Assembly (NCBI RefSeq): GCF_900174585.1
Contig: NZ_FWPT01000005.1
Location: 124,001-188,000 of the forward strand
DNA length: 64,000 nucleotides
Source: Parendozoicomonas haliclonae
GTDB taxonomy: Bacteria > Pseudomonadota > Gammaproteobacteria > Pseudomonadales > Endozoicomonadaceae
Direction of reading: 5' to 3'
Shown: positions 45,419-52,470 of the stretch, in pieces
Layout of the letters: each line of letters begins with the position of its first letter
Numbering within the stretch: the stretch's first letter is position 1
Program-made: the position numbers and the translations under genes
Notes under the pieces: generated by a model
The model's input: only the letters and a program-made list of their open reading frames with translations
What the model was told of the DNA's origin: nothing
Database searches by the model: none

Positions 45419-45589
45419 TTAGCGTCCGTTGGTGAGACCTGCAGCTTTTGCCTCTGCTGGACTCATGATTCCTCGACGCTTCTTTTGTTGTTCCTGCAGG
45501 AATTTGGTCAGCTCTTCTGATGCCTTATTCAGCTCATCAATTTCCTTCTGAGCTGCAGCCATACGTTCTGGTGAATAGATGTCAGCCAT
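45419..45589 (-). CDS. small coiled-coil protein
   Basis: A 56-aa protein (MADIYSPERMAAAQKEIDEL...), mostly one Glu/Lys-rich helix and a basic end (KKRRGIMSPAEAK). Its ATG lies one base after the stop of the upstream gene at 45591, so it is translationally coupled. A longer open frame extends upstream but overlaps that gene. Function unknown. Confidence 0.6.
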   Translation of the reverse strand: MADIYSPERMAAAQKEIDELNKASEELTKFLQEQQKKRRGIMSPAEAKAAGLTNGR

Positions 45590-45590
45590 A

Positions 45591-46241
45591 TCAGTAGACG
45601 CTCTGCAGGTTCTGGTTTTCCATGGCTGTCTTGATCTTGGCTTGTACTGTCTCAAGCTGAGCCTCAGCGATCTCTCGCTCTACGTCAGAGGTTGAGTTCT
45701 TCAGAAGAAGTTCATAGGCCTGCTCAGAGATATGCAGCGTTTGCAGCTCGTTAATCTTTTGGGAGACCAGTCGCTTAGCTGCATCAGCAGTACGCTTTGT
45801 CATCTCGGCCTTGGAGATGTTGATAGACAGGAAACCTTTCGCCTTCTTGTATTCTCGGATGGCCTCGAGCTGGGACTTGATGAAGCCAGACCATGCAGTC
45901 ATCGCTTCAGCGAGAACCTCAAGCTCTTCGTCCTGTTCTGCTTCAAGCATCTGGGATACTTGGCTGCGAATGGGGTCAGATACGGTGATTGTCCTGAGGC
46001 CATGCAGCGTGTGTTGCTGATAGGTGAAATCCAAGTCTTTACGGTAGGCATCGCTGTTAATTACAGCGTCAGCTAGACCCATGGCCTTAGTCAGAAGGAT
46101 GGGTTTCTTCGTTTCTTTGGGGAGCTTGGTGACACCTGAGTAGAGGTCGAGGATTGCTTCAGCTTGTTCGTTGGTCAGTTCGTCAAGGATACCTTTCTCA
46201 GCGTCGATTGCCTTGAAGGTGTTCTGTTTCTTGCTTGCCAT
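45591..46241 (-). CDS. helical protein of unknown function
   Basis: A 216-aa protein, nearly all alpha-helical, with long coiled-coil stretches in its last 90 residues (SKAEMTKRTADAAKRLVSQK, EIAEAQLETVQAKIKTAM). It might be a structural or scaffold-like element protein. It is followed one base later by the 56-aa gene. I recognise no family. Confidence 0.6.
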   Translation of the reverse strand: MASKKQNTFKAIDAEKGILDELTNEQAEAILDLYSGVTKLPKETKKPILLTKAMGLADAVINSDAYRKDLDFTYQQHTLHGLRTITVSDPIRSQVSQMLEAEQDEELEVLAEAMTAWSGFIKSQLEAIREYKKAKGFLSINISKAEMTKRTADAAKRLVSQKINELQTLHISEQAYELLLKNSTSDVEREIAEAQLETVQAKIKTAMENQNLQSVY

Positions 46242-46282
46242 TTGTGGTTCTTCTTATGGGATAGGTAAGTAGTGGTTGTTGT

Positions 46283-46591
46283 TTAAATCAGCTTCACACT
46301 GCCTGAGGCGATGTGCATCTCGAAGGCCTGCTTGGCTTGGTGAATCTCTTGGTTAGACATGCCGTAGTTGGAGAACTCGTAGTCCATTCCTCCAGCCATG
46401 ATGGCGTTGGCCTGCTGTCGGGACATCATGCCCCCAGAACTGTACTGAGAGATAATAGGGTGTACCCCCATAGAAGGGGCGCTTCGCCATACAGTACTGC
46501 CAGCATCCACTTCTGATTCAATGTCATGGGCGATGTAATCTTCATATTCGGTTTGCTCACCATCAAAGGTGATAGAGCTGTAATCTGCCAT
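46283..46591 (-). CDS. small acidic protein of unknown function
   Basis: A 102-aa acidic protein with Gly/Ser/Met-rich middle (YSSGGMMSRQQANAIMAGGM). No motif recognised. It is in line with its neighbours, 41 nt before the next gene and just downstream of a 59-aa gene. Confidence 0.5.
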   Translation of the reverse strand: MADYSSITFDGEQTEYEDYIAHDIESEVDAGSTVWRSAPSMGVHPIISQYSSGGMMSRQQANAIMAGGMDYEFSNYGMSNQEIHQAKQAFEMHIASGSVKLI

Positions 46592-46603
46592 TGTGTGTGG
46601 TCT

Positions 46604-46783
46604 TTACTCTTGGAGTTGTTCTTGGGTTGTCTTCAGGTTCAAGGCTTTCGCCTCTTTCAGGATTAACTCTGAGACCACTGCTCCCATTGAGAGACGGTGG
46701 CTGGTCATGAGCTTTTGAGCTTGGAGCTGGTTCAGCAAATGCCGTGCTTCGTTGGTCAGCTCCATGGTTGTGATGCAGGACAT
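46604..46783 (-). CDS. 59-aa ribbon-helix-helix-like protein
   Basis: A short gene starting MSCITTMELTNEARHLLNQL, ending in KTTQEQLQE. The strand MEL.. followed by two helices with SMGAVVSELILKEAKAL fits a CopG-like fold. AGGAA lies 6 nt before the ATG at 46783, a good start signal. It is in a row with 46283-46591 (12 nt gap) and may be the same operon. Confidence 0.6.
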   Translation of the reverse strand: MSCITTMELTNEARHLLNQLQAQKLMTSHRLSMGAVVSELILKEAKALNLKTTQEQLQE

Positions 46784-46907
46784 TGAAGGTTCCTGTTGGT
46801 GTTATGGGTTTTAATATCAAAAGAAATCGGCTGATGACGCTCAGCCAAGCGGTATGTGTAGGCCACATACAAGCCGCACAAAGAAAAGCGATAGGGTTTA
46901 CCAAGTC

Positions 46908-46978
46908 CTATCTGTAGTTACCCTCAAACAGGCCAGAAGAAGAGGAGGGTGGGACAGCCTGAAGGTAACTACAGATAG
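46908..46978. repeat. 15-bp perfect inverted repeat with nested inner stem
   Basis: CTATCTGTAGTTACC (46908-46922) and its exact complement (46964-46978) flank a 41-nt loop that itself holds CAGGC paired with GCCTG. It lies in an 0.8-kb gap with no convincing large gene (46784-47610). Confidence 0.85.
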
Positions 46979-46993
46979 AAATAGGGGAAGGGT

Positions 46994-47021
46994 GGAGGCC
47001 TCATCTGCAGATAAGACCTCC
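46994..47021. repeat. nested palindrome
   Basis: GGAGG, four bases, the perfect palindrome ATCTGCAGAT, four bases, CCTCC. The same outer-spacer-inner-spacer-outer layout recurs elsewhere in the element. Confidence 0.75.
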
Positions 47022-47131
47022 GTGTGCCACTGACACCCACATTTGGAAAATTTTTACAGGACAGCCTGAATGCCTTGAGCGGTCAGGGCTTCCATGAGGG
47101 AACGAGGGAGGTCGTACTTTCAATGATTACT

Positions 47132-47226
47132 GCTTTTTGAAAGACCACCACTGAAGTCCCATCACAGCCACACCCTAGCCATTACGTAATCAATGGCTGT
47201 GCGACACTGCTGGTCTTTCAGAAAGC
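47132..47226. repeat. long nested inverted repeat
   Basis: GCTTTTTGAAAGACCA (47132-47147) pairs with TGGTCTTTCAGAAAGC (47211-47226), 16 bp with one T-G. Inside, CACAGCC and GGCTGTG pair, as do AGCCATT and AATGGCT, around the palindrome ATTACGTAAT. Confidence 0.8.
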
Positions 47227-47268
47227 GGTAGGGCTTGTATAAAGGCGTTGGGATCGCCTGTGTTGAAT

Positions 47269-47412
47269 CTAAATAGGTACGCCAAAGGTAACCTTGACGT
47301 TTCCATAGAGGTTCGGTTTGCCAACGTGAACGATGGGGTTGCCGTAGCTCGTAAGGTTGTTGAGGAAGAGGCTGAGCTTGCTCGCCTTGACTATCTTCGA
47401 TTGGGTCTTCAT
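47269..47412 (-). CDS. possible 47-aa protein
   Basis: A short open frame, MKTQSKIVKASKLSLFLNNL..., ending KVTFGVPI. Basic, no family. No good ribbon of translation signals before it. Listed because the surrounding 0.8 kb has no other clear gene; may not be real. Confidence 0.3.
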   Translation of the reverse strand: MKTQSKIVKASKLSLFLNNLTSYGNPIVHVGKPNLYGNVKVTFGVPI

Positions 47413-47439
47413 GTGTGCTGGTGCTTGCTTAATGTTGAT

Positions 47440-47535
47440 TCAGGATAAGCCTTTTAGAGTCATGCTTAGGACGGGAATGACGAACCACACAATGGCGAGT
47501 GCAGCAACAAGAGAAGTCATGCCAGAAGAAGCCAT
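47440..47535 (-). CDS. possible 31-aa single-pass membrane peptide
   Basis: MASSGMTSLVAALAIVWFVI then PVLSMTLKGLS: one clear hydrophobic helix, like small toxins or holin-like peptides. The ribosome binding site is weak (GAAG directly before ATG). It is 27 nt upstream of the possible 47-aa gene. Confidence 0.35.
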   Translation of the reverse strand: MASSGMTSLVAALAIVWFVIPVLSMTLKGLS

Positions 47536-47610
47536 CTTCACAGAGGGAGGCTATGTGTCTTCCTCTCTCTTTAACTCAGGAAAAAAGCTTTAGAAGCTGA
47601 AGACCTATTC

Positions 47611-47847
47611 TCAATCTCCCCAAGTGCCATGGCTTGGTCTGGCTCCTTCAGCATTACGCCACTTCTCGAATAACTCAGGGCGAGCCTTGAGGTACTCATC
47701 CAATGCAGCAGCCATTACATGAGAGCGGGAGATTTTCATCATGTCGCCCACACGCTGCTGCATGTCTTCCTGAATAACATTGAACTTCAGGACGTTCTTG
47801 GGGTTTACGAAGATGTTCTGTGAATTGCGGTATTTACGGGCGTGCAT
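47611..47847 (-). CDS. small ribbon-helix-helix-like protein
   Basis: A 78-aa protein with a strand (NVLKFNVIQED) and two helices (MQQRVGDMMKI, SRSHVMAAALDEYLKARPEL), as in CopG-type regulators. GGAGGG precedes the ATG. It sits 68 nt downstream of the first ParB-like gene, in the same direction, so it may be its partner or regulator. Confidence 0.65.
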   Translation of the reverse strand: MHARKYRNSQNIFVNPKNVLKFNVIQEDMQQRVGDMMKISRSHVMAAALDEYLKARPELFEKWRNAEGARPSHGTWGD

Positions 47848-47915
47848 GTGAAGCCCTCCAGTGTGAAAGGTGATGAGGCTGAGACAGGAATCTGTCTTTG
47901 CTCGAGTCTGTATCT

Positions 47916-48722
47916 TTAAGGAAGGATAAATCGAGGCGTTGTATGTTTGACGAAAAAGAATGTGCGGGTGCCTTTGGTGAGCAGGAAGTCATCTTCGTCT
48001 TCTTGTTCTGTTTGTAACATTTGCGCAACTTGCGTGTTTGTTACAGCCTCCTCTTCTGTTTGGTAAATCTGCGCAACTTGCGTGTTTTTACCAGTCTCGT
48101 TAGTTTGAGGATTTTGCGCAACTTGCGTGTTTTCCTCAGCTTTCAGATGGGCATCCCAGAAGTTACAGGCGGTCTTCTGGTCGAGCTTCAAGAAATCCTT
48201 ACAGACATCACGCTGAGACCTTCCACTCTCAATCTCTTTAATAATGTACTGCTTAGAGTCAGCCAGATGCTGGGCCATTCGTGGCTCTTTGCGAACGTCT
48301 TGAAGGCCGTAGGTGAAGGTACGCTGCGCACAGTAATCGTCGCCTAACAGCTTCTTCACGTCTTTAGGTGTTACGTCATAGACACGGAGTCCATCCCGTA
48401 CAGCCTTATCAAGGATAATAAGGGCGGCACGTTTAACGGCGAGCTGCTTGTCTTCAGCCTTCAAGTTCAACGCCAGTGTATGCTCTGTGTTGACGGTGAG
48501 TGACATCTCTTGTGCGTCAAGTGCGTCACCTTCACCTACGACCTCAACCTCAATCTCGGTGTCGCCAATGGCACGGTAAGCACCTACACGGTGGAAGCCA
48601 TCAATTAGGTAATAGAAGGCAGTAACGGAATGGGAAGCGTCAGTAGCCAGCATGACCTTAATGGGGTCAATTGTTTTACCTTCCTCACGCAGCTCTTGGA
48701 TACGCTCCATGAGACGCTCCAT
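47916..48722 (-). CDS. ParB/Srx-fold protein 1, apparently frame-disrupted at its N-terminus
   Basis: About 268 aa from the first in-frame ATG. FYYLIDGFHRVGAYRAIG is the ParB/sulfiredoxin-like signature (DGxHR), followed by a helical DNA-binding-type region. The true N-terminus is probably longer: codons upstream to 48803 read SQIDNSGITQNRV with the family pattern, but no start exists there, and a stop (48804-48806) blocks the frame; matching sequence continues in another frame up to about 49039. The C-terminal 60 residues repeat NTQVAQ three times, encoded by the nested palindromes at 48013-48138. Relative of the second ParB-like protein at 50366. It may bind the palindromes nearby; not shown. 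Confidence 0.7.
   Translation of the reverse strand: MERLMERIQELREEGKTIDPIKVMLATDASHSVTAFYYLIDGFHRVGAYRAIGDTEIEVEVVGEGDALDAQEMSLTVNTEHTLALNLKAEDKQLAVKRAALIILDKAVRDGLRVYDVTPKDVKKLLGDDYCAQRTFTYGLQDVRKEPRMAQHLADSKQYIIKEIESGRSQRDVCKDFLKLDQKTACNFWDAHLKAEENTQVAQNPQTNETGKNTQVAQIYQTEEEAVTNTQVAQMLQTEQEDEDDFLLTKGTRTFFFVKHTTPRFILP
48013..48138. repeat. three 33-bp nested inverted repeats inside the ParB-like gene
   Basis: Units at 48013-48045, 48061-48093 and 48106-48138. Each is 7-4-11-4-7: outer arms TGTAACA/TGTTACA, TGGTAAA/TTTACCA and TGAGGAT/TTCCTCA (6 of 7 pair), inner core CGCAACTTGCG identical in all. The arms differ yet still pair, so pairing is kept. Confidence 0.85.
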
Positions 48723-48902
48723 GTGGGCACGTTCGGTACGTACGCGGTTCTGAGTGATGCCGGAATTGTCGATCTGGGAGAGGCGCGGCGGGTACCTTCG
48801 GTCTCAGGGGAGGAGGCGTCTTCCTCTTCTTGCCCCGTTTGTGCCTTCGGTACTTTTGGGGTGGCATCGCCTTCTTGCTCGGGGAAGAGGCAAACTTCAG
48901 GG

Positions 48903-48996
48903 TGTAACACTTGCACAGCGTGTGCATCTGTTACAGTTTTCTCTGGGAAGGACAGCCTCGACATCCGAAAATTGCGCCATTGGCGTGTTTTTCCCA
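48903..48996. repeat. two further 33-bp nested inverted repeats upstream of the ParB-like reading frame
   Basis: 48903-48935: TGTAACA, 4, CACAGCGTGTG, 4, TGTTACA. 48964-48996: TCCGAAA, 4, CGCCATTGGCG, 4, TTTCCCA (outer arms pair at 5 of 7). Same 7-4-11-4-7 spacing as the first three, with different inner cores that are also palindromic. Confidence 0.75.
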
Positions 48997-49132
48997 GATG
49001 GACTGGGTGTGCATTTGCACAGGGCGTTGGTTTTCGCAATATGAAAGGTAAATAGAGACCAATGTGATAGGCCGAGCAGGAGGTTCTTCTTGTCTCTTTG
49101 CGGAGGCATGGGTTTGAAGGTAGCTCTTCGAG

Positions 49133-49813
49133 CTACTGCTCAGACCGTTCAGCTTGTTCTCGTCTCCGTGTCAAGGCTTCGGCAATGCTTCTGTCCCTTG
49201 TCTCCTGTTCATCTCGCTCCCTCTGAGATAACGGTAAGTCCAGTCCTAAAGCTCTCAGGACACTCTTTATCTCTGGGTAGGTCATATCTTTGTCATGGCT
49301 GTATGTTCTGTCCCCCATCTCGGTCAGTAATGCGGTGAGGTCGACTTTATTCAGCCCTGCAGCTTTCACAGTTGCGGTCAGAGAGCGTTTGAGCTTTTCC
49401 CTCCCTTGCCAGTCACCTGTTAGGTTGTAGTAGTTTCTGTCTACGATGTTCCATGCTCTGACAAGGAGCATTACTGCCTTGTCCCATTCTCCGTACTTGG
49501 CGTGGAGTTTAAAGAAGTCGATATGTCTGTGGTACTTCGTGCGTAGCTCGTTGTAACTTTCCTTTATCTGTGCTGCTTTTTGGAGGGCTTTCTCTTTGCC
49601 GTCTTCAAGTAAGGCTTGATGTTCTACTTCCTGTTCGGGGAGGAATAGCTTTCCGTGCGCTTTCAAAAGCATGCCGTTCCTTTCCAGCGTACTCACAGCA
49701 CGAGACACAGAAGGAAGTAGCAGGGATAGTGATGTTGCCAGCTCTTGGGCGGTTGTAGCCTCTCCTGTACGGATGGCTTCAAGCATGGCTCTTTGGTTTT
49801 TACTTAGTCTCAC
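49133..49813 (-). CDS. winged-helix DNA-binding protein
   Basis: A 226-aa protein. The N-terminal ~60 residues form a winged helix (MLEAIRTGEATTAQELATSL, SRAVSTLERNGMLLKAHGKL), similar to MarR- or phage-type regulators. The rest is helical and charged with no known domain. It starts at GTG (49813) with weak ribosome binding; an ATG nine codons later would cut into the winged helix. It is next to the 49842-50074 palindrome array just upstream, so it could be the array's binding protein, a replication initiator or a partition regulator; none of these is shown. Confidence 0.65.
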   Translation of the reverse strand: MRLSKNQRAMLEAIRTGEATTAQELATSLSLLLPSVSRAVSTLERNGMLLKAHGKLFLPEQEVEHQALLEDGKEKALQKAAQIKESYNELRTKYHRHIDFFKLHAKYGEWDKAVMLLVRAWNIVDRNYYNLTGDWQGREKLKRSLTATVKAAGLNKVDLTALLTEMGDRTYSHDKDMTYPEIKSVLRALGLDLPLSQRERDEQETRDRSIAEALTRRREQAERSEQ

Positions 49814-49841
49814 TGGAGGGTCTCAACGGTATGGGCTTAGT

Positions 49842-50074
49842 GTTAAGAGGGAAAAGTGCAACTTGCGCTTCTTACGGTTAACGATAAGGATGTGATGTTA
49901 AGTAGCAGAAGTGCCATCAGCACTTTTTGTGGTTAACGATAGGGTATTTCTTCTGTTTTTTCCTGTTGGTGTTAAGTTTAGAAATCCCAGATTGGACTCT
50001 TTGTAGTTAACGCTAAGGTCGGTCTTGAGATGTTAAGTGTTGGGAAGTTCTATAAGAACTTTTGCCCTGTTAAC
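49842..50074. repeat. array of four nested inverted repeats (outer GTTAA/TTAAC)
   Basis: Units at 49842-49882, 49897-49937, 49971-50011 (41 bp each) and 50032-50074 (43 bp). Outer arms GTTAA and TTAAC are fixed; the inner palindromes differ and still pair: AAGTGCAA/TTGCGCTT, AAGTGC/GCACTT, CCA/TGG, AAGTTCT/AGAACTT. Unit spacing is 55, 74 and 61 bp. The gap 49814-50365 has no gene. Candidate iterons, origin, centromere or operators. Confidence 0.85.
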
Positions 50075-50306
50075 ACCTGTATGCTGGCTTTAAGTGTCCG
50101 CAAGGAAAAGGGAGATACTGTATGGGGCAGTAATAATGGTTCGGATGCTCGGAGCCAACATTGACTACAGCTCTAAGTTAAGTAGACAGGGGAGGTAAGT
50201 CCTCATCAATACCAGTACCTGTACCAGTCCCAGATATGGAGTAAGAGTAGAGCCATTAGTAAGCTGCTATCCAGAGAGACTAATAGTGTAACTTTAAGCT
50301 GTCTTA

Positions 50307-50329
50307 GGGGAGGCTCTCGGTCACTCCCC
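50307..50329. terminator. hairpin before the end of ParB-like gene 2
   Basis: GGGGAG pairs with CTCCCC over an 11-nt loop. It lies 37 nt after the stop of the gene at 50366 on the minus strand; possible terminator. Confidence 0.45.
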
Positions 50330-50365
50330 CATAGGCAGGAAAAAAGATTCAAGCACTGAAGCCTA

Positions 50366-51409
50366 TCATGCGGCCTGCTTTTGGTGACCCATGAGTCTGG
50401 TTTCTGCTGCTGTCATTACTTCGGAGCAGGCTTTAGTGACAGCTTGCAGCTCCTCTACGCTCAGACCATCAAGAGCTGTCATGTCCAAACCCAGAGCCAG
50501 TACCTTGCGGATGGCCTCAAGAGCAACGTTCTCAGTAGTCAGTACCGCATCCTCCACAGGGAGAGACTCAGGCATCAGGTCTTGCTGGAGGTGGCTGTCT
50601 CCCTCTATGACCAGAGGTTCGTCAAAGATGCCGCCTATCTCGGCTTCAAGGAACGCTGCTGTCTCCTCATCGCTGACTGCATGCCAGTTGTTGGTTCTCT
50701 TTGCGACGACCTCAGGCTGGCTTGCAGCAGCAATGACCACGGGCTTTGCTACCTTCTCGGTAGTGTCGTGCTTGGCTTTGAGGTCTTTAACTACGGCCTT
50801 GATAACCGTCACAGAGAAGCCCTTGCCACGGGAGCAGAGCTGCTTGCTCAGCTTAACGATTTCACCTTGTGCCAGTTTCTCATCAAGCCTGTCAGCTACC
50901 CAATTGTCACGCTCACACTTGAGGTCGTCGTTGATATCCTTGAGAACCATCTGAGCGTAACGCTTGGAGCATGCACAGGCCTGCATGACTTCGTTTGTAT
51001 CAATGACCCAGACCCGCTTGTCTGCCTGTTCTGCCTCGTCCTGTATGAAGGTAGAGTACTTGTGTATTGCCTTCTTCAGGTCATCCTCACCACGAGCCAG
51101 TGCAAGGCCATTAGTTGAGTTCACTTTCAGGGATTGCATGAAGGCAGACCGGAAGTCACCCACCTCTACCACTTCCACCTCTACCTCCTTCAGACCTACG
51201 CTGTCGCATGCCTTGAAGCGGTGGTAGCCATCAACGAGCCAGAGCAGGGAGTCATCATCGGAAGACTGGACGACCTTGAGAGGCTCCTGTAAGCCAATCT
51301 CTTTGATGGACTCAATGAGTTGCTTGATGTGGGACGCATCCTCAGAGACGCGCTGCTGCAATTTGTAATCGGTGGTGATGGTGGACAGATTAACCTTAAT
51401 CCTGGTCAT
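50366..51409 (-). CDS. ParB/Srx-fold protein 2
   Basis: A 347-aa protein. LLWLVDGYHRFKACDSVGLK is the ParB/Srx-like DGxHR signature, preceded by QQRVSEDASHIKQLIESIKE, and followed by a helical region with a helix-turn-helix-like segment (EVMQACACSKRYAQMVLKDI). Paralogue of the frame-disrupted protein 1 (IDGFHRVGAYRAIG and shared VEVEVV). The ends are low-complexity. No adjacent ParA ATPase. It sits immediately downstream (in transcription) of the XRE gene and upstream of the array. A role in segregation or regulation is plausible. Confidence 0.75.
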   Translation of the reverse strand: MTRIKVNLSTITTDYKLQQRVSEDASHIKQLIESIKEIGLQEPLKVVQSSDDDSLLWLVDGYHRFKACDSVGLKEVEVEVVEVGDFRSAFMQSLKVNSTNGLALARGEDDLKKAIHKYSTFIQDEAEQADKRVWVIDTNEVMQACACSKRYAQMVLKDINDDLKCERDNWVADRLDEKLAQGEIVKLSKQLCSRGKGFSVTVIKAVVKDLKAKHDTTEKVAKPVVIAAASQPEVVAKRTNNWHAVSDEETAAFLEAEIGGIFDEPLVIEGDSHLQQDLMPESLPVEDAVLTTENVALEAIRKVLALGLDMTALDGLSVEELQAVTKACSEVMTAAETRLMGHQKQAA

Positions 51410-51494
51410 GATTGATTGCCGTATTGAGAGTTGGTTTTGAGAAGAGAGGGAGTGTTCGCAAAGAGGAAGACAAGATAAGGACTGGAATTACCTG

Positions 51495-51767
51495 TTACTT
51501 CCTCCTGTTCCCGTAGGTCAAGCCTTTGAGTTCAGTCTCAAGGCCTAGCTCATCGCACTTATCGAGGTACGCTTCAACAAGCCCATGGTCTTGCAGTAGG
51601 TCAAGCATTACAGAAGCTCGAACTGTACTGCTGGCAGGCTTCCTTTCACCTTTGACATAGTAACTGATCATTGTTGTACCCACACCAAGCATACGGCAGA
51701 GGTCAGATCGGGTGACTCTGAGCTTGTCCGTGAGGCTGTCGATGTATTGGACTTTCTTGTCTGGCAT
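51495..51767 (-). CDS. XRE-family helix-turn-helix regulator
   Basis: A 90-aa repressor-like protein: LTDKLRVTRSDLCRMLGVGT with MISYYVKGERKPA is a classical XRE helix-turn-helix. AAGGAG lies 6 nt before the ATG at 51767, so this start is preferred over one 27 codons upstream. It precedes the ParB-like gene 2 by 85 nt and may control it and the nearby array. Confidence 0.85.
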   Translation of the reverse strand: MPDKKVQYIDSLTDKLRVTRSDLCRMLGVGTTMISYYVKGERKPASSTVRASVMLDLLQDHGLVEAYLDKCDELGLETELKGLTYGNRRK

Positions 51768-51873
51768 TAGGTTCTCCTTTGAGTGACAGTGTTGAAGCCT
51801 GTGTGATACAGGGTGAGCTATGCCCCTACAATACATAAGCAGGGGCATAATGTTTTGTGTGTTTTTGGGGGGA

Positions 51874-52239
51874 TTAAGTAAGCGTTAGGATGTCATTGGT
51901 TTTGCCTAATGCAATGTCGGTCAATTCTTTTTCCAGTTCAGTTTTACCTTTACCCCAAGTCATTGCATGTCCTTCGTATAGTCCACTATGACGTTGCCAT
52001 GCGTCATCCTCTGGGTAATACAATGCATAACCTTCGGTTAATGCGCCATGCAAGGCGGTGATTGGGCGGCAGTGATGCTCTTGTCTCTCATACTTTTCAG
52101 GTATGGTTATGTGCATCCAAGCGACAACAGGTTCGTATGTAATAGCGCAAGAGTCGGCATCATCGTGCTTGCCGCAGTCAACGACGTATGCCTTGAAAGT
52201 TGCAGGAGTGGTTGTGAAGATCTTTTTTGTATCGTCCAT
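51874..52239 (-). CDS. small protein of unknown function
   Basis: A 121-aa protein starting MDDTKKIFTTTPATF. The ATG at 52239 is chosen because AAGG lies 8 nt before it; a GTG three codons earlier is too close. It has Cys/His residues spread through it (DCGKHDDADSC) and Trp-rich segments, no known family. A different element gene (54662) starts with MDDIKKM but is otherwise unlike it. Confidence 0.6.
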   Translation of the reverse strand: MDDTKKIFTTTPATFKAYVVDCGKHDDADSCAITYEPVVAWMHITIPEKYERQEHHCRPITALHGALTEGYALYYPEDDAWQRHSGLYEGHAMTWGKGKTELEKELTDIALGKTNDILTLT

Positions 52240-52470
52240 GTTGGACACCTTCGCTTGATGTTTTGGGATAGAAGGACGTTTGTATTATTGCTTTACTGCG
52301 TTTTTAGGGCAATTGGGTGGGAGGTAAAGGGTTTGTCAATTTGGCGAGTGTGATACCTTCAACCACCATCCATGCAATTCAACCTTGCAGCCTGCAGCCT
52401 TCTGTCTATTGATGAAGTATTCGAGCTGCTCTGTGTTGAGCTTGGAGACATTACAGAACATGACGCCACC

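Noticed and set aside
48013-48138. CRISPR array or ordinary terminators in the ParB-like gene
   Set aside because: Units lie within an open frame, share a core and lack T-runs and regular spacers.
49133-49813. A known plasmid replication initiator (RepA/RepB)
   Set aside because: Only the winged helix is recognisable; no known Rep family signature is seen.
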